The notes under the pieces were generated by a model. That model searched no databases and was not told where the DNA came from. It saw only the letters and a program-made list of their open reading frames with translations. DNA of 64,000 nucleotides from Vibrio sp. 10N.261.55.A7 (GTDB lineage: Bacteria > Pseudomonadota > Gammaproteobacteria > Enterobacterales > Vibrionaceae): assembly GCF_002877365.1 (NCBI RefSeq), contig NZ_MCWZ01000277.1, positions 1-64,000 on the forward strand, in the 5' to 3' direction. Of this stretch, positions 8,489 to 17,069 are shown piece after piece. Each line of letters opens with the position of its first letter. Position 1 is the stretch's first letter. Position numbers and translations under genes: made by a program.

Positions 8489-9508
8489 ATGACAGAACAA
8501 CATTTGAAGATCTGCACGATCAACCTGTTCAATTATGTTGCTCCACCAGATGCCTTTTATGACTTTGCCAATATTTACACTCAGCACGAGTGGCAATTGA
8601 AAACCCAATGGCTGACTCGAACCATAGAAAAAATCGCCCCTGATGTGATTGGTTTTCAAGAAGTCTTTAGTATCGATGACCTAAAGAGCACCCTTAGCCA
8701 ACTGGGCTACCCATACTTTGCTACGGTCGAAAAACCCGAGGTAGAGCAAGGCTATATTTACTCTAATCCCGTTGTTGCCATCGCATCACGTTACCCCATA
8801 ACTGATACGTACCCAATTGATACTCAGTCAGCGATTGCCAGCCATACCCCTGAATTCGAATTCAGTCGCCAACCTATACACGCTGTCATCGATATACCAG
8901 TATTGGGTCTTACTGACATCTATGTGGTGCACTTTAAATCGCAAAGGCCGTCTCAGCTAGAAACGAAAGCCACACCACACTCAAGCAAGACTGACGCTGA
9001 GCCATTGAATTCAGAACCACCGCTTACAGACCGATGGTTAGCGGAAAATCAAGGTAAGTGGTTATCAACAATACAACGCGGAATGGAGGCACACGTTCTT
9101 CACCAACATCTTATCGACACCAAACAGAAGCACTTACGTCCATGCGTGATGATGGGCGACTTTAATCAGTCCTTAGCGAGTAATGAATTCCACTGCCTAA
9201 CGTCAAAGCAGCTGTTTCGCGATGTGAGTAGCCGCACTGAGTTGTCAGAGTGGCATTTGCACAACAGTCGAGATCTATCCGTTGAGCAGAACGAAAACAA
9301 CACTAAGCCCACCTATTACGTTGGTGCTACTGGTAAAGAACTTGACTATATTTTGCTTTCTAGCGAGTTCTCATCGTACTCAAGCCATACACACGCCATC
9401 GTCAATCATTATGTTGTGGAAGATTCCCACCTCGTGAATCCACGTTTTGGTATCGATCATGTCAGCACCGATCACGGTATAGTAATCGTCGATATTTCAA
9501 TAATTTAA
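8489..9508 (+). CDS. endonuclease/exonuclease/phosphatase-fold hydrolase
   Basis: A 339-residue protein with the EEP metal-dependent hydrolase motifs: ICTINLFNY at the N terminus, IGFQEVF (metal-binding Glu), MMGDFNQS, ELDYILLS and STDHGIVIVDI (catalytic Asp-His). The open frame extends upstream into the regulator, but the natural start is the ATG at 8489, preceded by GGGAAG. The substrate (nucleic acid, phosphoinositide or sphingolipid-like) cannot be told. It follows the regulator by 127 bases on the same strand and could be cotranscribed. Confidence 0.85.
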   Translation: MTEQHLKICTINLFNYVAPPDAFYDFANIYTQHEWQLKTQWLTRTIEKIAPDVIGFQEVFSIDDLKSTLSQLGYPYFATVEKPEVEQGYIYSNPVVAIASRYPITDTYPIDTQSAIASHTPEFEFSRQPIHAVIDIPVLGLTDIYVVHFKSQRPSQLETKATPHSSKTDAEPLNSEPPLTDRWLAENQGKWLSTIQRGMEAHVLHQHLIDTKQKHLRPCVMMGDFNQSLASNEFHCLTSKQLFRDVSSRTELSEWHLHNSRDLSVEQNENNTKPTYYVGATGKELDYILLSSEFSSYSSHTHAIVNHYVVEDSHLVNPRFGIDHVSTDHGIVIVDISII

Positions 9509-9575
9509 TTTCAATTCTTATCCACTTATGGTTTAAATAGTGGCACGGTAAGCAAACTAGGGAGCTGACGTCACT

Positions 9576-10112
9576 ATGCCGGATAAACAAATGGAATTAG
9601 ACAGAAAGAATCAAAAAAGACCAAACATCATTGTAAGGCCAACCCAGCTGACAGACGCCGCGGCTCTTTGTGAAATTTACTCACAGCCCCTAGCTCAAAG
9701 TGAAACCCTCCAGCTCCCCAACCCATCGATCAACATGTGGGAATCTCGTTTAGAGAACATGCCTATTGGCGTTTATTCCTATGTTGCAGAAATAGACGGG
9801 AAAGTAGTTGGGAACATTGGCTTTGAGCACTCTCAGCGTCCTAGAACATCTCACTGCGCGAGCTTTGGTCTGGGTGTTCACGATGATTATCATGGCAAAG
9901 GGATCGGCACTGCACTCATTTCAACGGTGATAGACCTGGCTGATAACTGGCTACAAGTGAAACGCATTCAAATTGAAGTCAATGCCGACAATAGCAATGC
10001 CATCGCTTGCTATAAAAAGTTTGGATTTGAGATTGAAGGAACAGCAAAAGCAGGCAGCTTCCGCCATGGTGAATTTATCGATACTTTATATATGGCTAGA
10101 GTAAAGATCTAA
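9576..10112 (+). CDS. aaaT: GNAT acetyltransferase, AaaT/YhhY type
   Basis: A 178-residue GNAT enzyme closely resembling E. coli YhhY (AaaT, an L-amino-acid N-acetyltransferase). Shared landmarks are LQLPNPSINMW, SQRPRTSHCASFGLGV, the acetyl-CoA loop YHGKGIGTAL, NWLQVKRIQIEV, YKKFGFEIEGT and the end YMARVK. About 20 residues precede the usual YhhY start; the ATG at 9576 has AGGGAG ten bases upstream. It is followed by a terminator. Confidence 0.85.
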   Translation: MPDKQMELDRKNQKRPNIIVRPTQLTDAAALCEIYSQPLAQSETLQLPNPSINMWESRLENMPIGVYSYVAEIDGKVVGNIGFEHSQRPRTSHCASFGLGVHDDYHGKGIGTALISTVIDLADNWLQVKRIQIEVNADNSNAIACYKKFGFEIEGTAKAGSFRHGEFIDTLYMARVKI

Positions 10113-10153
10113 GTCATGAATTTTTGGCCACATCATTGAATAAATGCTCGACA

Positions 10154-10181
10154 AGACGCGCAGATTCGCTACAGCGCGTCT
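10154..10181 (+). terminator. terminator of the acetyltransferase gene
   Basis: AGACGCGC and GCGCGTCT form a perfect 8-bp stem with a 12-base loop, followed by CTTTTC on the plus strand. The hairpin overlaps the last bases of the convergent kinase-fold gene. Confidence 0.75.
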
Positions 10182-11149
10182 CTTTTCACTAACTGCTCAA
10201 GTGCTCGTTCTTTTAGTGACTCAGTATAGGGATTAATCTTCCAGTGGCCAGGACTCCAACCTTTTATAAAACGTTGAAAGTCAGCCCATGCAATAGAAAA
10301 CAGCGGCCTCCATTGTGCTTCGACATCTTGCCCGTCAATGTCTGGTCGATACAGTTCAAGCGCAGGTCGAAGGAAGCCGAAGTACTGATCAAGGATAGAC
10401 GATTCCATTTCCCAACATGCATCTGGCTCTACAGCACTACTCATAAACAGGGCAACATCTTTCATTGCGCAGCCTCTACCTACATATTGAAAATCGACCG
10501 CTGCGGCAACATGACCGCAATCACTAAAACAGAAATTCGCTAGCTTGGCATCACCATGAACAAGGGTTTGAAAAGGAGCGTCGGTTAAGACTCGATCTAA
10601 GGTTTCTGCTACTTTCTTCAAAGGGGCGTCTGCCAGCTTATCCAACTCATCTGGACGAGTTTGCAAATGCCAATAGGTTCCTGAAGGCCATAGCCCCTCG
10701 CCCAAATGGCCAATATGCTTGGCATGAAAATACGCTAACCACTTCAAACATGCAGCGAGTTGCGCTTTGGTGGCTTTCGTACTGACAATAGGAAACCCTG
10801 CTTGGGCGAGATCTTCCATCACTATCAAATGCTTCTGTGCCTGCTGTTCAATATGCAAAGGCTGCGGAACATAGCATTGTTCATCGCATTCAGACGCGTA
10901 CTTTTTATACCAGGTCAATTCCACGAGATAAGACATTAACTTGCGTTGGTGTGATAGATCGGTATTCCAGCCTTTAGGATGAGAAATGGGCCGAGGCAAG
11001 TCGATGGATTTGACTATGACACTCGTATCGACGCCGAACAAGCGAACCAACTCTCCATAACCTCCCCACAGCTCTTGAATGGTTTCTTTATGTAAAATGT
11101 TCTTCCAGCCGAGGACATCTTGAACTCTTAGGTCACAATTGCTTACCAA
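10169..11149 (-). CDS. aminoglycoside phosphotransferase/ecdysteroid-kinase-like protein
   Basis: A 326-residue kinase-fold protein. The catalytic loop is LVHGDAKLANFCF (HGDxxxxN) near residue 215, and the metal-binding motif is AVDFQYVGRG. LIVMEDLAQAGFP near residue 118 corresponds to the hinge. It belongs to the APH/choline-kinase superfamily, in the branch annotated as ecdysteroid kinase-like or oxidoreductase family. The phosphate acceptor is unknown; resistance should not be inferred. Monocistronic, converging with the acetyltransferase gene. Confidence 0.82.
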   Translation of the reverse strand: MVSNCDLRVQDVLGWKNILHKETIQELWGGYGELVRLFGVDTSVIVKSIDLPRPISHPKGWNTDLSHQRKLMSYLVELTWYKKYASECDEQCYVPQPLHIEQQAQKHLIVMEDLAQAGFPIVSTKATKAQLAACLKWLAYFHAKHIGHLGEGLWPSGTYWHLQTRPDELDKLADAPLKKVAETLDRVLTDAPFQTLVHGDAKLANFCFSDCGHVAAAVDFQYVGRGCAMKDVALFMSSAVEPDACWEMESSILDQYFGFLRPALELYRPDIDGQDVEAQWRPLFSIAWADFQRFIKGWSPGHWKINPYTESLKERALEQLVKRDAL

Positions 11150-11367
11150 AATCTCATTTCCCTATAGCGTTAATTGTTGCAATTCATGATTTTAAAATAG
11201 CGCGAAGCAATGCAAATTGTTACCCAAAACACATTCTCAACGCTTATTAATTTCTTTTGATAGATTACTCTAATAATACCATGCATATTATGGGCAACAG
11301 CTCATATCAAAGTTCCAAGATTTACCTTGCTGCTTTATATACCAATGTCCATGTAATAGGTGGCAAA

Positions 11368-12102
11368 ATGTCCTCTTCCTCCGCAGCTACTGCTGACAAA
11401 AGAAAAAACACTCGTTCATCTAACGAGACCACGACGATCAATAGTACCGACGCGTTAGCAATGATTGAGCATGGTAGTGAATTGACTATCGCAATCACAA
11501 CGCCCGTTGGCACAACGTTTCAGTGCAAAACCCCTTTTATTGGTACCCACGATAACACCTTAATCTTGATTGAAGTTCCAAAAGTCTCAGACGATGATCT
11601 TAACTTTTTCTTCCAAGAGGGATTTTGGCTCGTTGTTAAAGCGATATCTCCTCGCGGTGAAGGCGCTGTCATCAATTTCCGCTGTAAGCTTATTCACTTT
11701 ATTCATGAGCCGATTGCGATGGTTGCCCTTTCAATTCCTAGCACAATGCAGATAAAGCAATTGCGCAAAGAATCACGCTACGATGTGAATATACTAGGAA
11801 AGGTGACTGCGAACTCTCATCGTGGAGATTGTGAAATCAGAGATTTATCGAAAAGTGGTTGCCGTTTTGTGACCACGCCTTTGAGTCGCCCTTTTCAAGT
11901 CGGTGATGTGGTCTCGATTGACATTATAGACACGACTCGCGGCAAACAAGAATTTGAACCTTTAACAGGAAAGGTGTGCAATTTGCAACGCTCACTACAT
12001 TACGCTCGCTATGGGTTAGAGTTTAATGAAAATGGTCAACAAAACGCTAAATCGTTACTAGGGCAGCTAAAATATAACGGGACTAAGCTTACGTTTAAGT
12101 AG
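11368..12102 (+). CDS. PilZ-domain c-di-GMP-binding protein, YcgR-like
   Basis: The ATG at 11368 is preceded by AGGTGG at the right distance; the open frame continues upstream from a weak TTG that I do not use. The 244-residue product has an N-terminal beta-rich domain (about residues 25-120) like the YcgR/PilZN partner domain. The C-terminal PilZ domain carries RKESRYDV (RxxxR) near residue 137 and DLSKSGCRF (DxSxxG) near residue 163, the c-di-GMP-binding signature. It probably modulates motility or surface behaviour. Alone in its transcript, with a strong terminator after it. Confidence 0.88.
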   Translation: MSSSSAATADKRKNTRSSNETTTINSTDALAMIEHGSELTIAITTPVGTTFQCKTPFIGTHDNTLILIEVPKVSDDDLNFFFQEGFWLVVKAISPRGEGAVINFRCKLIHFIHEPIAMVALSIPSTMQIKQLRKESRYDVNILGKVTANSHRGDCEIRDLSKSGCRFVTTPLSRPFQVGDVVSIDIIDTTRGKQEFEPLTGKVCNLQRSLHYARYGLEFNENGQQNAKSLLGQLKYNGTKLTFK

Positions 12103-12153
12103 CTACTTATCTGTCCCACTAGTAGAAAGGCGCGCAAAAACGCCTATCCATCA

Positions 12154-12185
12154 AAAAGGCCAACCTAAAATCGGGTTGGCCTTTT
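12154..12185. terminator. bidirectional terminator
   Basis: AAAAGGCCAACC and GGTTGGCCTTTT form a perfect 12-bp stem with an 8-base loop between the convergent PilZ and gltS genes. Confidence 0.92.
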
Positions 12186-12214
12186 CTAGTAAGCATTGGC
12201 GTATTTAAGCGCTT

Positions 12215-13441
12215 CTATCCAATAAAACTGATGTAACTTTGAAGAATAATCAGATTAACAATATCAATGAAAAATGCGCCGACAATGGGCACCACCATAA
12301 ACGCCTGTGGTGAAGGGCCGTATTTATTCACCAGCGAGCCCATATTCATCACGGCTGTGGGCGTCGCCCCTAAACCAAACCCACAGTGTCCGCCAGAGAT
12401 GACTGCAGCGTCGTAGTTCGACCCCATCATCTTGAAAGTGACAAAGTAGGCGAACAAGCCCAGTATCACCGATTGAACCGTTAATATAATGAGAAATGGT
12501 ATCGCGAGATCGAAAATATTCCATAGTTTTAGACTCATTAAAGCCATCGCTAAAAACAGAGAGAGCGATACCGTACCTAGTATATCGACCGTCTCGGTAT
12601 CTATTTTGTGTGTCTTGGTCACTTCTAATACATTCGTAATGAACACACCGATGAACAGAGCGTAGACAAAATCAGGGATCATTAGCCAGTCTATGTTGAA
12701 TGTACTGACCCACTGTTCAAGATACTTAGCTCCGGTCACACAGATCAATAACGTAAACAGAACTTCAATCACTTTCTTTGCTGTTACTTTATCTTCTTCA
12801 TATTCATTGTATGTCACTAACTCCGGGAAGCGCTCATGGGTATGTATCCCTGTCCCATATTGAGATTCGAAGCCGTGTTTGGAAATGAGTTTTTGTGCAA
12901 CAGGACTGCCGATGATGCCACCAATGATCAAGCCAAATGTGGCAGATGCCATGGCAATCTCAAGCGTATTTGGCAAACCAAAACTCTCAGAAAACGTTTG
13001 AGACCACGCCGCCCCGGTTCCATGACCACCTGAAAGCGTGATAGAGCCTGCGATCAAGCCCATTAAAGGGTCAAGCCCCAACACGGTCGCTAAACTCACG
13101 CCCACACCATTTTGTATAACAATGTAGATTGACGCTATCGCCAAAAAGATGAAGACCTTAGCGCCACCTTTCATCAACTGAGTGTAATTAGCCGCTAAAC
13201 CAACAGTACTAAAAAACATCAGCATAAATGTATTTTGGAGTGGCAAAGAAAACGTCAAGTCAACGCCATTGAAATGCATAATCGTAATGACAATAGCAAC
13301 GATCAACCCACCAACAATAGGCTCAGGTATGTTGAATTTTCTTAGAACGGGTAGTTTGTTATTAACGAAATGACCTAGAAATAAAACGCTAATCGCGATT
13401 AGGAAAGATTCTAGTGGCCCAACTGAAATTAAATGATTCAT
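12215..13441 (-). CDS. gltS: sodium/glutamate symporter GltS
   Basis: A 408-residue membrane protein with the GltS hallmarks: inverted repeats with GGHGTGAAW near residue 140 and GGHCGFGLGATPTA near residue 350, LRKFNIPEPIVGGLIVA near the N terminus, and about ten membrane segments. It imports glutamate with Na+. The start is ATG. The roughly 300 bases upstream hold its promoter, then the 3' end of the qrr RNA, which is transcribed in the same direction but is closed by its own terminator. Confidence 0.95.
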   Translation of the reverse strand: MNHLISVGPLESFLIAISVLFLGHFVNNKLPVLRKFNIPEPIVGGLIVAIVITIMHFNGVDLTFSLPLQNTFMLMFFSTVGLAANYTQLMKGGAKVFIFLAIASIYIVIQNGVGVSLATVLGLDPLMGLIAGSITLSGGHGTGAAWSQTFSESFGLPNTLEIAMASATFGLIIGGIIGSPVAQKLISKHGFESQYGTGIHTHERFPELVTYNEYEEDKVTAKKVIEVLFTLLICVTGAKYLEQWVSTFNIDWLMIPDFVYALFIGVFITNVLEVTKTHKIDTETVDILGTVSLSLFLAMALMSLKLWNIFDLAIPFLIILTVQSVILGLFAYFVTFKMMGSNYDAAVISGGHCGFGLGATPTAVMNMGSLVNKYGPSPQAFMVVPIVGAFFIDIVNLIILQSYISFIG

Positions 13442-13747
13442 ATAACCTCTTTCGTTGTTTCAACCATCTTCCATAATAGTATGAACAGTGTGTGATGTTG
13501 CTTCTCTCTGTGAATATTAACATCGATGACTTCGTCTATTTTAGTTGATCTTTTAACAGACCATCAGCTAAAAGCCGAAACGAATCGTTGAGAAGCGAAT
13601 GTTTATTACGGTAAATTTCCAGTAAGTTTCAAGAAAAGGGGCGCATTATGCAGTAATTGGTCGATATTTGTCGAGGTTAGTTCACTGTTTTAATCGTCAT
13701 TTAATCATTAATCTGATGTACGTCATTTAAATCAGCACTATTTTTCC
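13442..13747. other. gltS upstream region, no gene seen
   Basis: About 300 AT-rich bases between the gltS start and the 3' end of the qrr RNA. I see no ORF with a ribosome binding site and no convincing operator. The gltS promoter must lie here. Confidence 0.5.
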
Positions 13748-13854
13748 AAAAAAAATGGCCAACCGCAAAGGTGCGATTGGCCGATATATAGTGTGAACAA
13801 AATATTCACTAACAACGTCAGTTGGCTAGGTGACCCTCGGCTTAAGAAGGGTCA
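13748..13854 (-). ncRNA. qrr: Qrr quorum-sensing regulatory small RNA
   Basis: The minus strand contains the invariant Qrr core CACCTAGCCAACTGACGTTG, continuing into TTAGTGAA. The 5' end is TGACCCT...AGGGTCA (first stem-loop), then the single-stranded core that pairs with luxR/hapR-type, aphA and luxO mRNAs with Hfq. A GTGAA...TTCAC stem follows, then the terminator GGCCAATCGCA...TGCGGTTGGCC with eight Ts (minus strand, ending near 13748). The +1 falls at 13854, exactly 12 bases past the sigma-54 GC element and on the T of TGACCC, as in known qrr genes. Predicted length is 107 nt, normal for the family. Which numbered Qrr it is cannot be told from sequence alone. Confidence 0.96.
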
Positions 13855-13864
13855 TTACTTTATA

Positions 13865-13880
13865 TGCAGTTAGTGTGCCA
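13865..13880 (-). promoter_or_regulatory. sigma-54 promoter of qrr
   Basis: Minus-strand TGGCACACTAACTGCA has GG and GC separated by exactly ten bases (-24/-12 consensus). It is placed 12 bases from the predicted qrr start. Confidence 0.93.
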
Positions 13881-13952
13881 ACATGTTACATCCAATTTTT
13901 GAGTGTTTGGATCGCAGTTTTTGCGGTTTTTAGGCATAAAACTATACGTTAT

Positions 13953-13994
13953 TTGCATTTCGCATTCGCAAATTGCAACAAAAAGCAAATTGCT
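13953..13994. promoter_or_regulatory. probable LuxO enhancer sites for qrr
   Basis: Two near-copies of the LuxO motif TTGCA-N3-TGCAA lie about 100-125 bases upstream of the qrr start: TTGCATTTCGCA at 13953-13964 and TCGCAAATTGCAA at 13966-13978. The palindrome AGCAAATTGCT follows at 13984-13994. Position and spacing suit a sigma-54 enhancer bound by phospho-LuxO. Motif recall is from memory of the literature. Confidence 0.75.
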
Positions 13995-14150
13995 ATTCCA
14001 TTAATTGCTTATTAACAGGATTAATAATACGAGAATTCATTAGAGTAAAAACTCAGCATCTAGATGCCGCTGCAAGTACTACGTTTTTTTCATACATTTC
14101 CATACCAAGAGTTTGTATACTGCTCCCAACATTTACTACATGACCAAAAC

Positions 14151-15071
14151 ATGAACTATTTCAAAATATTCCTTAAAGGCATGGCAATGGGAGCCGCTGA
14201 TGTCGTCCCAGGCGTATCCGGTGGCACTATCGCATTCATTACTGGCATCTACGACACACTTCTAGAAAGTATCCGCCGCATTAATCCCTCAGTGTTACGC
14301 ATATGGAAACAGCAAGGTTTTTCAGCCGCATTTTCTCACATTAATGGCCTATTTTTGATTGCTCTGTTCGGTGGTGTATTAACCAGTATTGCAACACTCG
14401 CTAAACTCATTTCTTGGCTGCTGGTCACGCACCCAATTCCTCTGTGGTCATTCTTCTTTGGCTTAATCTTGGTGTCGATTTTTCACATCCTCAAACAAAT
14501 CGAACAGCGCTCACTGTCTCGCTTGGTGTTTCTCATTCTTGGGGTAGCCTTTGCTTATAGCATCACTGTTCTTAATCCCTTGCAGCTTGAAGTCACCAAC
14601 GTAAATATTGTTTTGGCTGGTGCGATTGCTATTTGTGCCATGATTCTACCGGGCATTTCGGGTAGCTTCATATTGCTCCTAATTGGCATGTACTCACCGG
14701 TACTTACAGCGGTTAAAGCGGCGCAAATCGATGTTCTTCTGCTGTTTTTAACAGGATGCGTTGTTGGGTTACTGTGTTTCTCGCACTTGTTATCACGACT
14801 ATTGAACTCGTTCCGAGACTTCACGTTGATCTTCTTAACAGGGCTGATGATAGGTACCTTGCCTAAGATTTGGCCTTGGAAAGAAACTCTTTCCTGGAGA
14901 ACTAATTCAAGTGGAGAACAAGTACCGTTAGTTGAGCAAAATCTATCTCCGTTTCAGTTCGAAGCAGTGACCTCTGAGCCTGCACAGTTAGTGCTTTCTA
15001 TTGTCATGATGTTATGCGCAATTGGCTTAGTCCTTGGCCTAGAGAAATTTGCTGACAAAGACAACACCTAA
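14151..15071 (+). CDS. popT: DUF368 undecaprenyl-phosphate translocase PopT
   Basis: A 306-residue polytopic membrane protein. Both DUF368 signature repeats are present: DVVPGVSGGTIAFITGIYD near residue 18 and ILPGISGSFILLLIGMY near residue 165. DUF368 proteins have been shown to return undecaprenyl phosphate to the cytoplasmic face for cell wall and O-antigen synthesis (PopT of V. cholerae). The open frame begins upstream, but the conserved start is the ATG at 14151 (MNYFKIFLKGM). The gene is transcribed away from qrr, whose regulatory sites lie within 200 bases of its start. Confidence 0.9.
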   Translation: MNYFKIFLKGMAMGAADVVPGVSGGTIAFITGIYDTLLESIRRINPSVLRIWKQQGFSAAFSHINGLFLIALFGGVLTSIATLAKLISWLLVTHPIPLWSFFFGLILVSIFHILKQIEQRSLSRLVFLILGVAFAYSITVLNPLQLEVTNVNIVLAGAIAICAMILPGISGSFILLLIGMYSPVLTAVKAAQIDVLLLFLTGCVVGLLCFSHLLSRLLNSFRDFTLIFLTGLMIGTLPKIWPWKETLSWRTNSSGEQVPLVEQNLSPFQFEAVTSEPAQLVLSIVMMLCAIGLVLGLEKFADKDNT

Positions 15072-15196
15072 TCCTCCTACTATGCGGAGTTAACCTAACT
15101 CCGCATGATTGTTAGCACATTTTTATAATTGTCTTAATAATCATATTTCTAAGCGTGCTAGTATCCTAGTCTCATCAAAAACTGATATGGATTCTT

Positions 15197-15628
15197 ATGC
15201 ATCCTGTATTAAAAGTCGCGGCTGTCATCACCGCACTCGTTATTGGTTTTTTTGCCAATGATCTTCGCCAACTCGCATCCCCCTCTTCTAATGAATCCAT
15301 CGCATTAGAAGATTATTGTTTTGTTTCAACGAAGCCTTGTGAGCAAGATACTGTCACGATGACGTTAGACACCGATAACGCTCAACCACTAATTCCAGCA
15401 ACAATCACCGTTAACTGGAAAGGCGCTCAGTCTGAAACACTCATGCTCGATCTTAAAGGTGTTGAGATGGATATGGGTACTGTCAAATATGTATTAAAAC
15501 CCGTGCAAGATAATCAATTCCAAGCAGAGATTATTCTGCCGATTTGTACCTCGCATGAAATGACTTGGATAGGCACTTTAACAGATGGTCAACAAACTGT
15601 ATTTCCAGCAATAAGGATTGAACGATGA
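15197..15628 (+). CDS. membrane-anchored FixH/YtkA-like protein in a copper operon
   Basis: A 143-residue protein with one N-terminal membrane anchor (VAAVITALVIGFFA). Its periplasmic beta domain contains EMDMGTVKYVLKP and ends with CTSHEMTWIGTL. The Met-rich turn followed by a Trp near the end recalls YtkA/FixH-like domains, but this is fold-level inference. Four cysteines or His-Met pairs could bind copper. Its stop overlaps the Sco start by four bases (ATGA), and PCuAC follows, so it probably acts in periplasmic copper handling. Confidence 0.65.
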   Translation: MHPVLKVAAVITALVIGFFANDLRQLASPSSNESIALEDYCFVSTKPCEQDTVTMTLDTDNAQPLIPATITVNWKGAQSETLMLDLKGVEMDMGTVKYVLKPVQDNQFQAEIILPICTSHEMTWIGTLTDGQQTVFPAIRIER

Positions 15629-16227
15629 GCAAAAACTGGTCCCTACTACTCGTCATCGCTTTTGTCTTTGGCATTGCGATTAACAGTTATATAACTGAGC
15701 AATCAAACGTAGAAAAGACGCCATCGAACAGCGTAGAAAAAGAAAGCAACCCAACATTCTTCGGTAAAGAAGGAAGCCCCGTTGATGTCTTTGATCAGAC
15801 GGATACACGAGTCAGAGTGATCTACTTTGGTTTTACTCGTTGCCCAGATGTATGCCCAACCTCTTTAGCCATGCTGGCCGGGGCTTTGAACGAGCTGGAT
15901 GACAAAACACTGGCGCAAATTCGTCCTATGTTCATTTCTATCGATCCAGAACGAGATCAAGCGGCGACGTCTCATCAATACGCGCAATACTTTCACCCTA
16001 TGATCGAAGGCTTATCAGCACCACTTGACGTGACAACTAAGGTTGCCCATCAGTATGGGGTGATATTTAGAAAAACCGAATTAGAGAACTCGGAGCTCGG
16101 TTACACAGTCGATCACAGCTCTTATTTTTACTTCACCAAACCTGATGGGACATTAATTACGAAAGTTCCCCATACGCTATCTCCAGCGCCTTTGGTAGAA
16201 GCAATCAACCAATTACAAAACCAATAA
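15625..16227 (+). CDS. SCO1/SenC family copper chaperone
   Basis: A 200-residue protein with an N-terminal anchor and a thioredoxin-like fold. The copper site is FGFTRCPDVCPTS (Cys73 and Cys77) with the distal His in VDHSSYFYF near residue 163. Sco proteins deliver copper to the CuA site of cytochrome oxidase or act as thiol reductases. It lies between the FixH/YtkA-like gene (4-base overlap) and PCuAC (28-base gap), a classic copper-delivery trio. Confidence 0.93.
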   Translation: MSKNWSLLLVIAFVFGIAINSYITEQSNVEKTPSNSVEKESNPTFFGKEGSPVDVFDQTDTRVRVIYFGFTRCPDVCPTSLAMLAGALNELDDKTLAQIRPMFISIDPERDQAATSHQYAQYFHPMIEGLSAPLDVTTKVAHQYGVIFRKTELENSELGYTVDHSSYFYFTKPDGTLITKVPHTLSPAPLVEAINQLQNQ

Positions 16228-16255
16228 TGAACGCCCAGTAAAAAGGAATTGTTCC

Positions 16256-16768
16256 ATGACACTCTTAAAATCTCTCCTTGTTTGCAGCCTAATCGCCAGC
16301 CCGTTGGCCTTTATTTCCACCAGCTCTGCATCTTCAGATTCGAATAACCATAGTTCACACGATGCCCATGCTCACGAGGTGAACATAATGGCTCATCACC
16401 CTTACGCTCGCGCAACACCGCCAGGTGCAGTCAATAGCGCTGTGTTTGCTCACCTAATGAACAACTCGACAGTCGATCAGGTGATCGTTAGCGCATCGAC
16501 TAGTGTTGCTGGTAAGGTGGAATTGCATGATGTTGTAATGGATGGTGACGTAATGAAAATGCGTCAGATTTCTCAACTCGTTGTTCCAGCAGAAGGGATG
16601 CTCGAACTCAAACCCGGTGGTTTACACATTATGTTGTTTGATCTAAGCAAGCCACTGGTTGAAGGGGAATCCATTGATGTTGAGTTCACCCTAGAGTCGG
16701 GCGACAAGTACTCCTTTACTGCGCCGATCAAAAAGGTGATGGCGGGTATAAAACACAAACATCACTAA
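16256..16768 (+). CDS. periplasmic copper chaperone PCu(A)C
   Basis: A 170-residue exported protein with a signal peptide (SLLVCSLIASPLAFISTSSA). A His-rich segment (SSHDAHAHEVNIMAHHPYAR) is followed by the PCuAC copper-binding pattern: VELHDVVMDGDVMKM and GGLHIMLF. It ends with a basic His tail (IKHKHH). PCuAC hands Cu(I) to oxidase or to Sco. AAAAGGAA lies seven bases before the ATG. A terminator follows at 16811. Confidence 0.93.
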   Translation: MTLLKSLLVCSLIASPLAFISTSSASSDSNNHSSHDAHAHEVNIMAHHPYARATPPGAVNSAVFAHLMNNSTVDQVIVSASTSVAGKVELHDVVMDGDVMKMRQISQLVVPAEGMLELKPGGLHIMLFDLSKPLVEGESIDVEFTLESGDKYSFTAPIKKVMAGIKHKHH

Positions 16769-16810
16769 GGCTCAGCACTGCACGGTGCCACAGTGCTCTA
16801 ACATATCTAT

Positions 16811-16835
16811 AAGGAAGCAACATTGCTTCCTTTTT
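16811..16835 (+). terminator. terminator of the copper operon
   Basis: AAGGAAGCAA and TTGCTTCCTT form an inverted repeat followed by TTTTCTTC on the plus strand. Confidence 0.8.
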
Positions 16836-17069
16836 TCTTCCTTGCTTTCCATTGATACCCATTAAGGCAACCTTCAAAGAAACAATGACAAAAACCAATC
16901 ACACAACCTAAAAAGGTGTAAAATTTTGCATACTTAACAAAAATGCAATTTATTATCCCAAATTTTAATTGCATATAGACATAAACCACGCCTCATATAT
17001 CATTGCCGCGATACACACAGTAAACCCCATAATTACAACTCCACATACCTATTCACTACAGGGATGATT
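16836..17069. other. sstT upstream region, no gene seen
   Basis: AT-rich stretch between the copper-operon terminator and sstT. I see no supported ORF or RNA. The sstT promoter is expected here. Confidence 0.5.

Noticed and set aside
8182-8532. A 116-residue minus-strand ORF spanning the end of the FtrA-type regulator
   Set aside because: It is antisense to two well-supported genes and has no family signature.
10169-11149. An aminoglycoside resistance gene
   Set aside because: Only the general kinase fold is shared; the sequence belongs to the ecdysteroid-kinase-like branch and there is no resistance context.
14555-14824. An 89-residue minus-strand ORF inside popT
   Set aside because: It is fully antisense to a conserved membrane-protein gene and is a codon-structure shadow.
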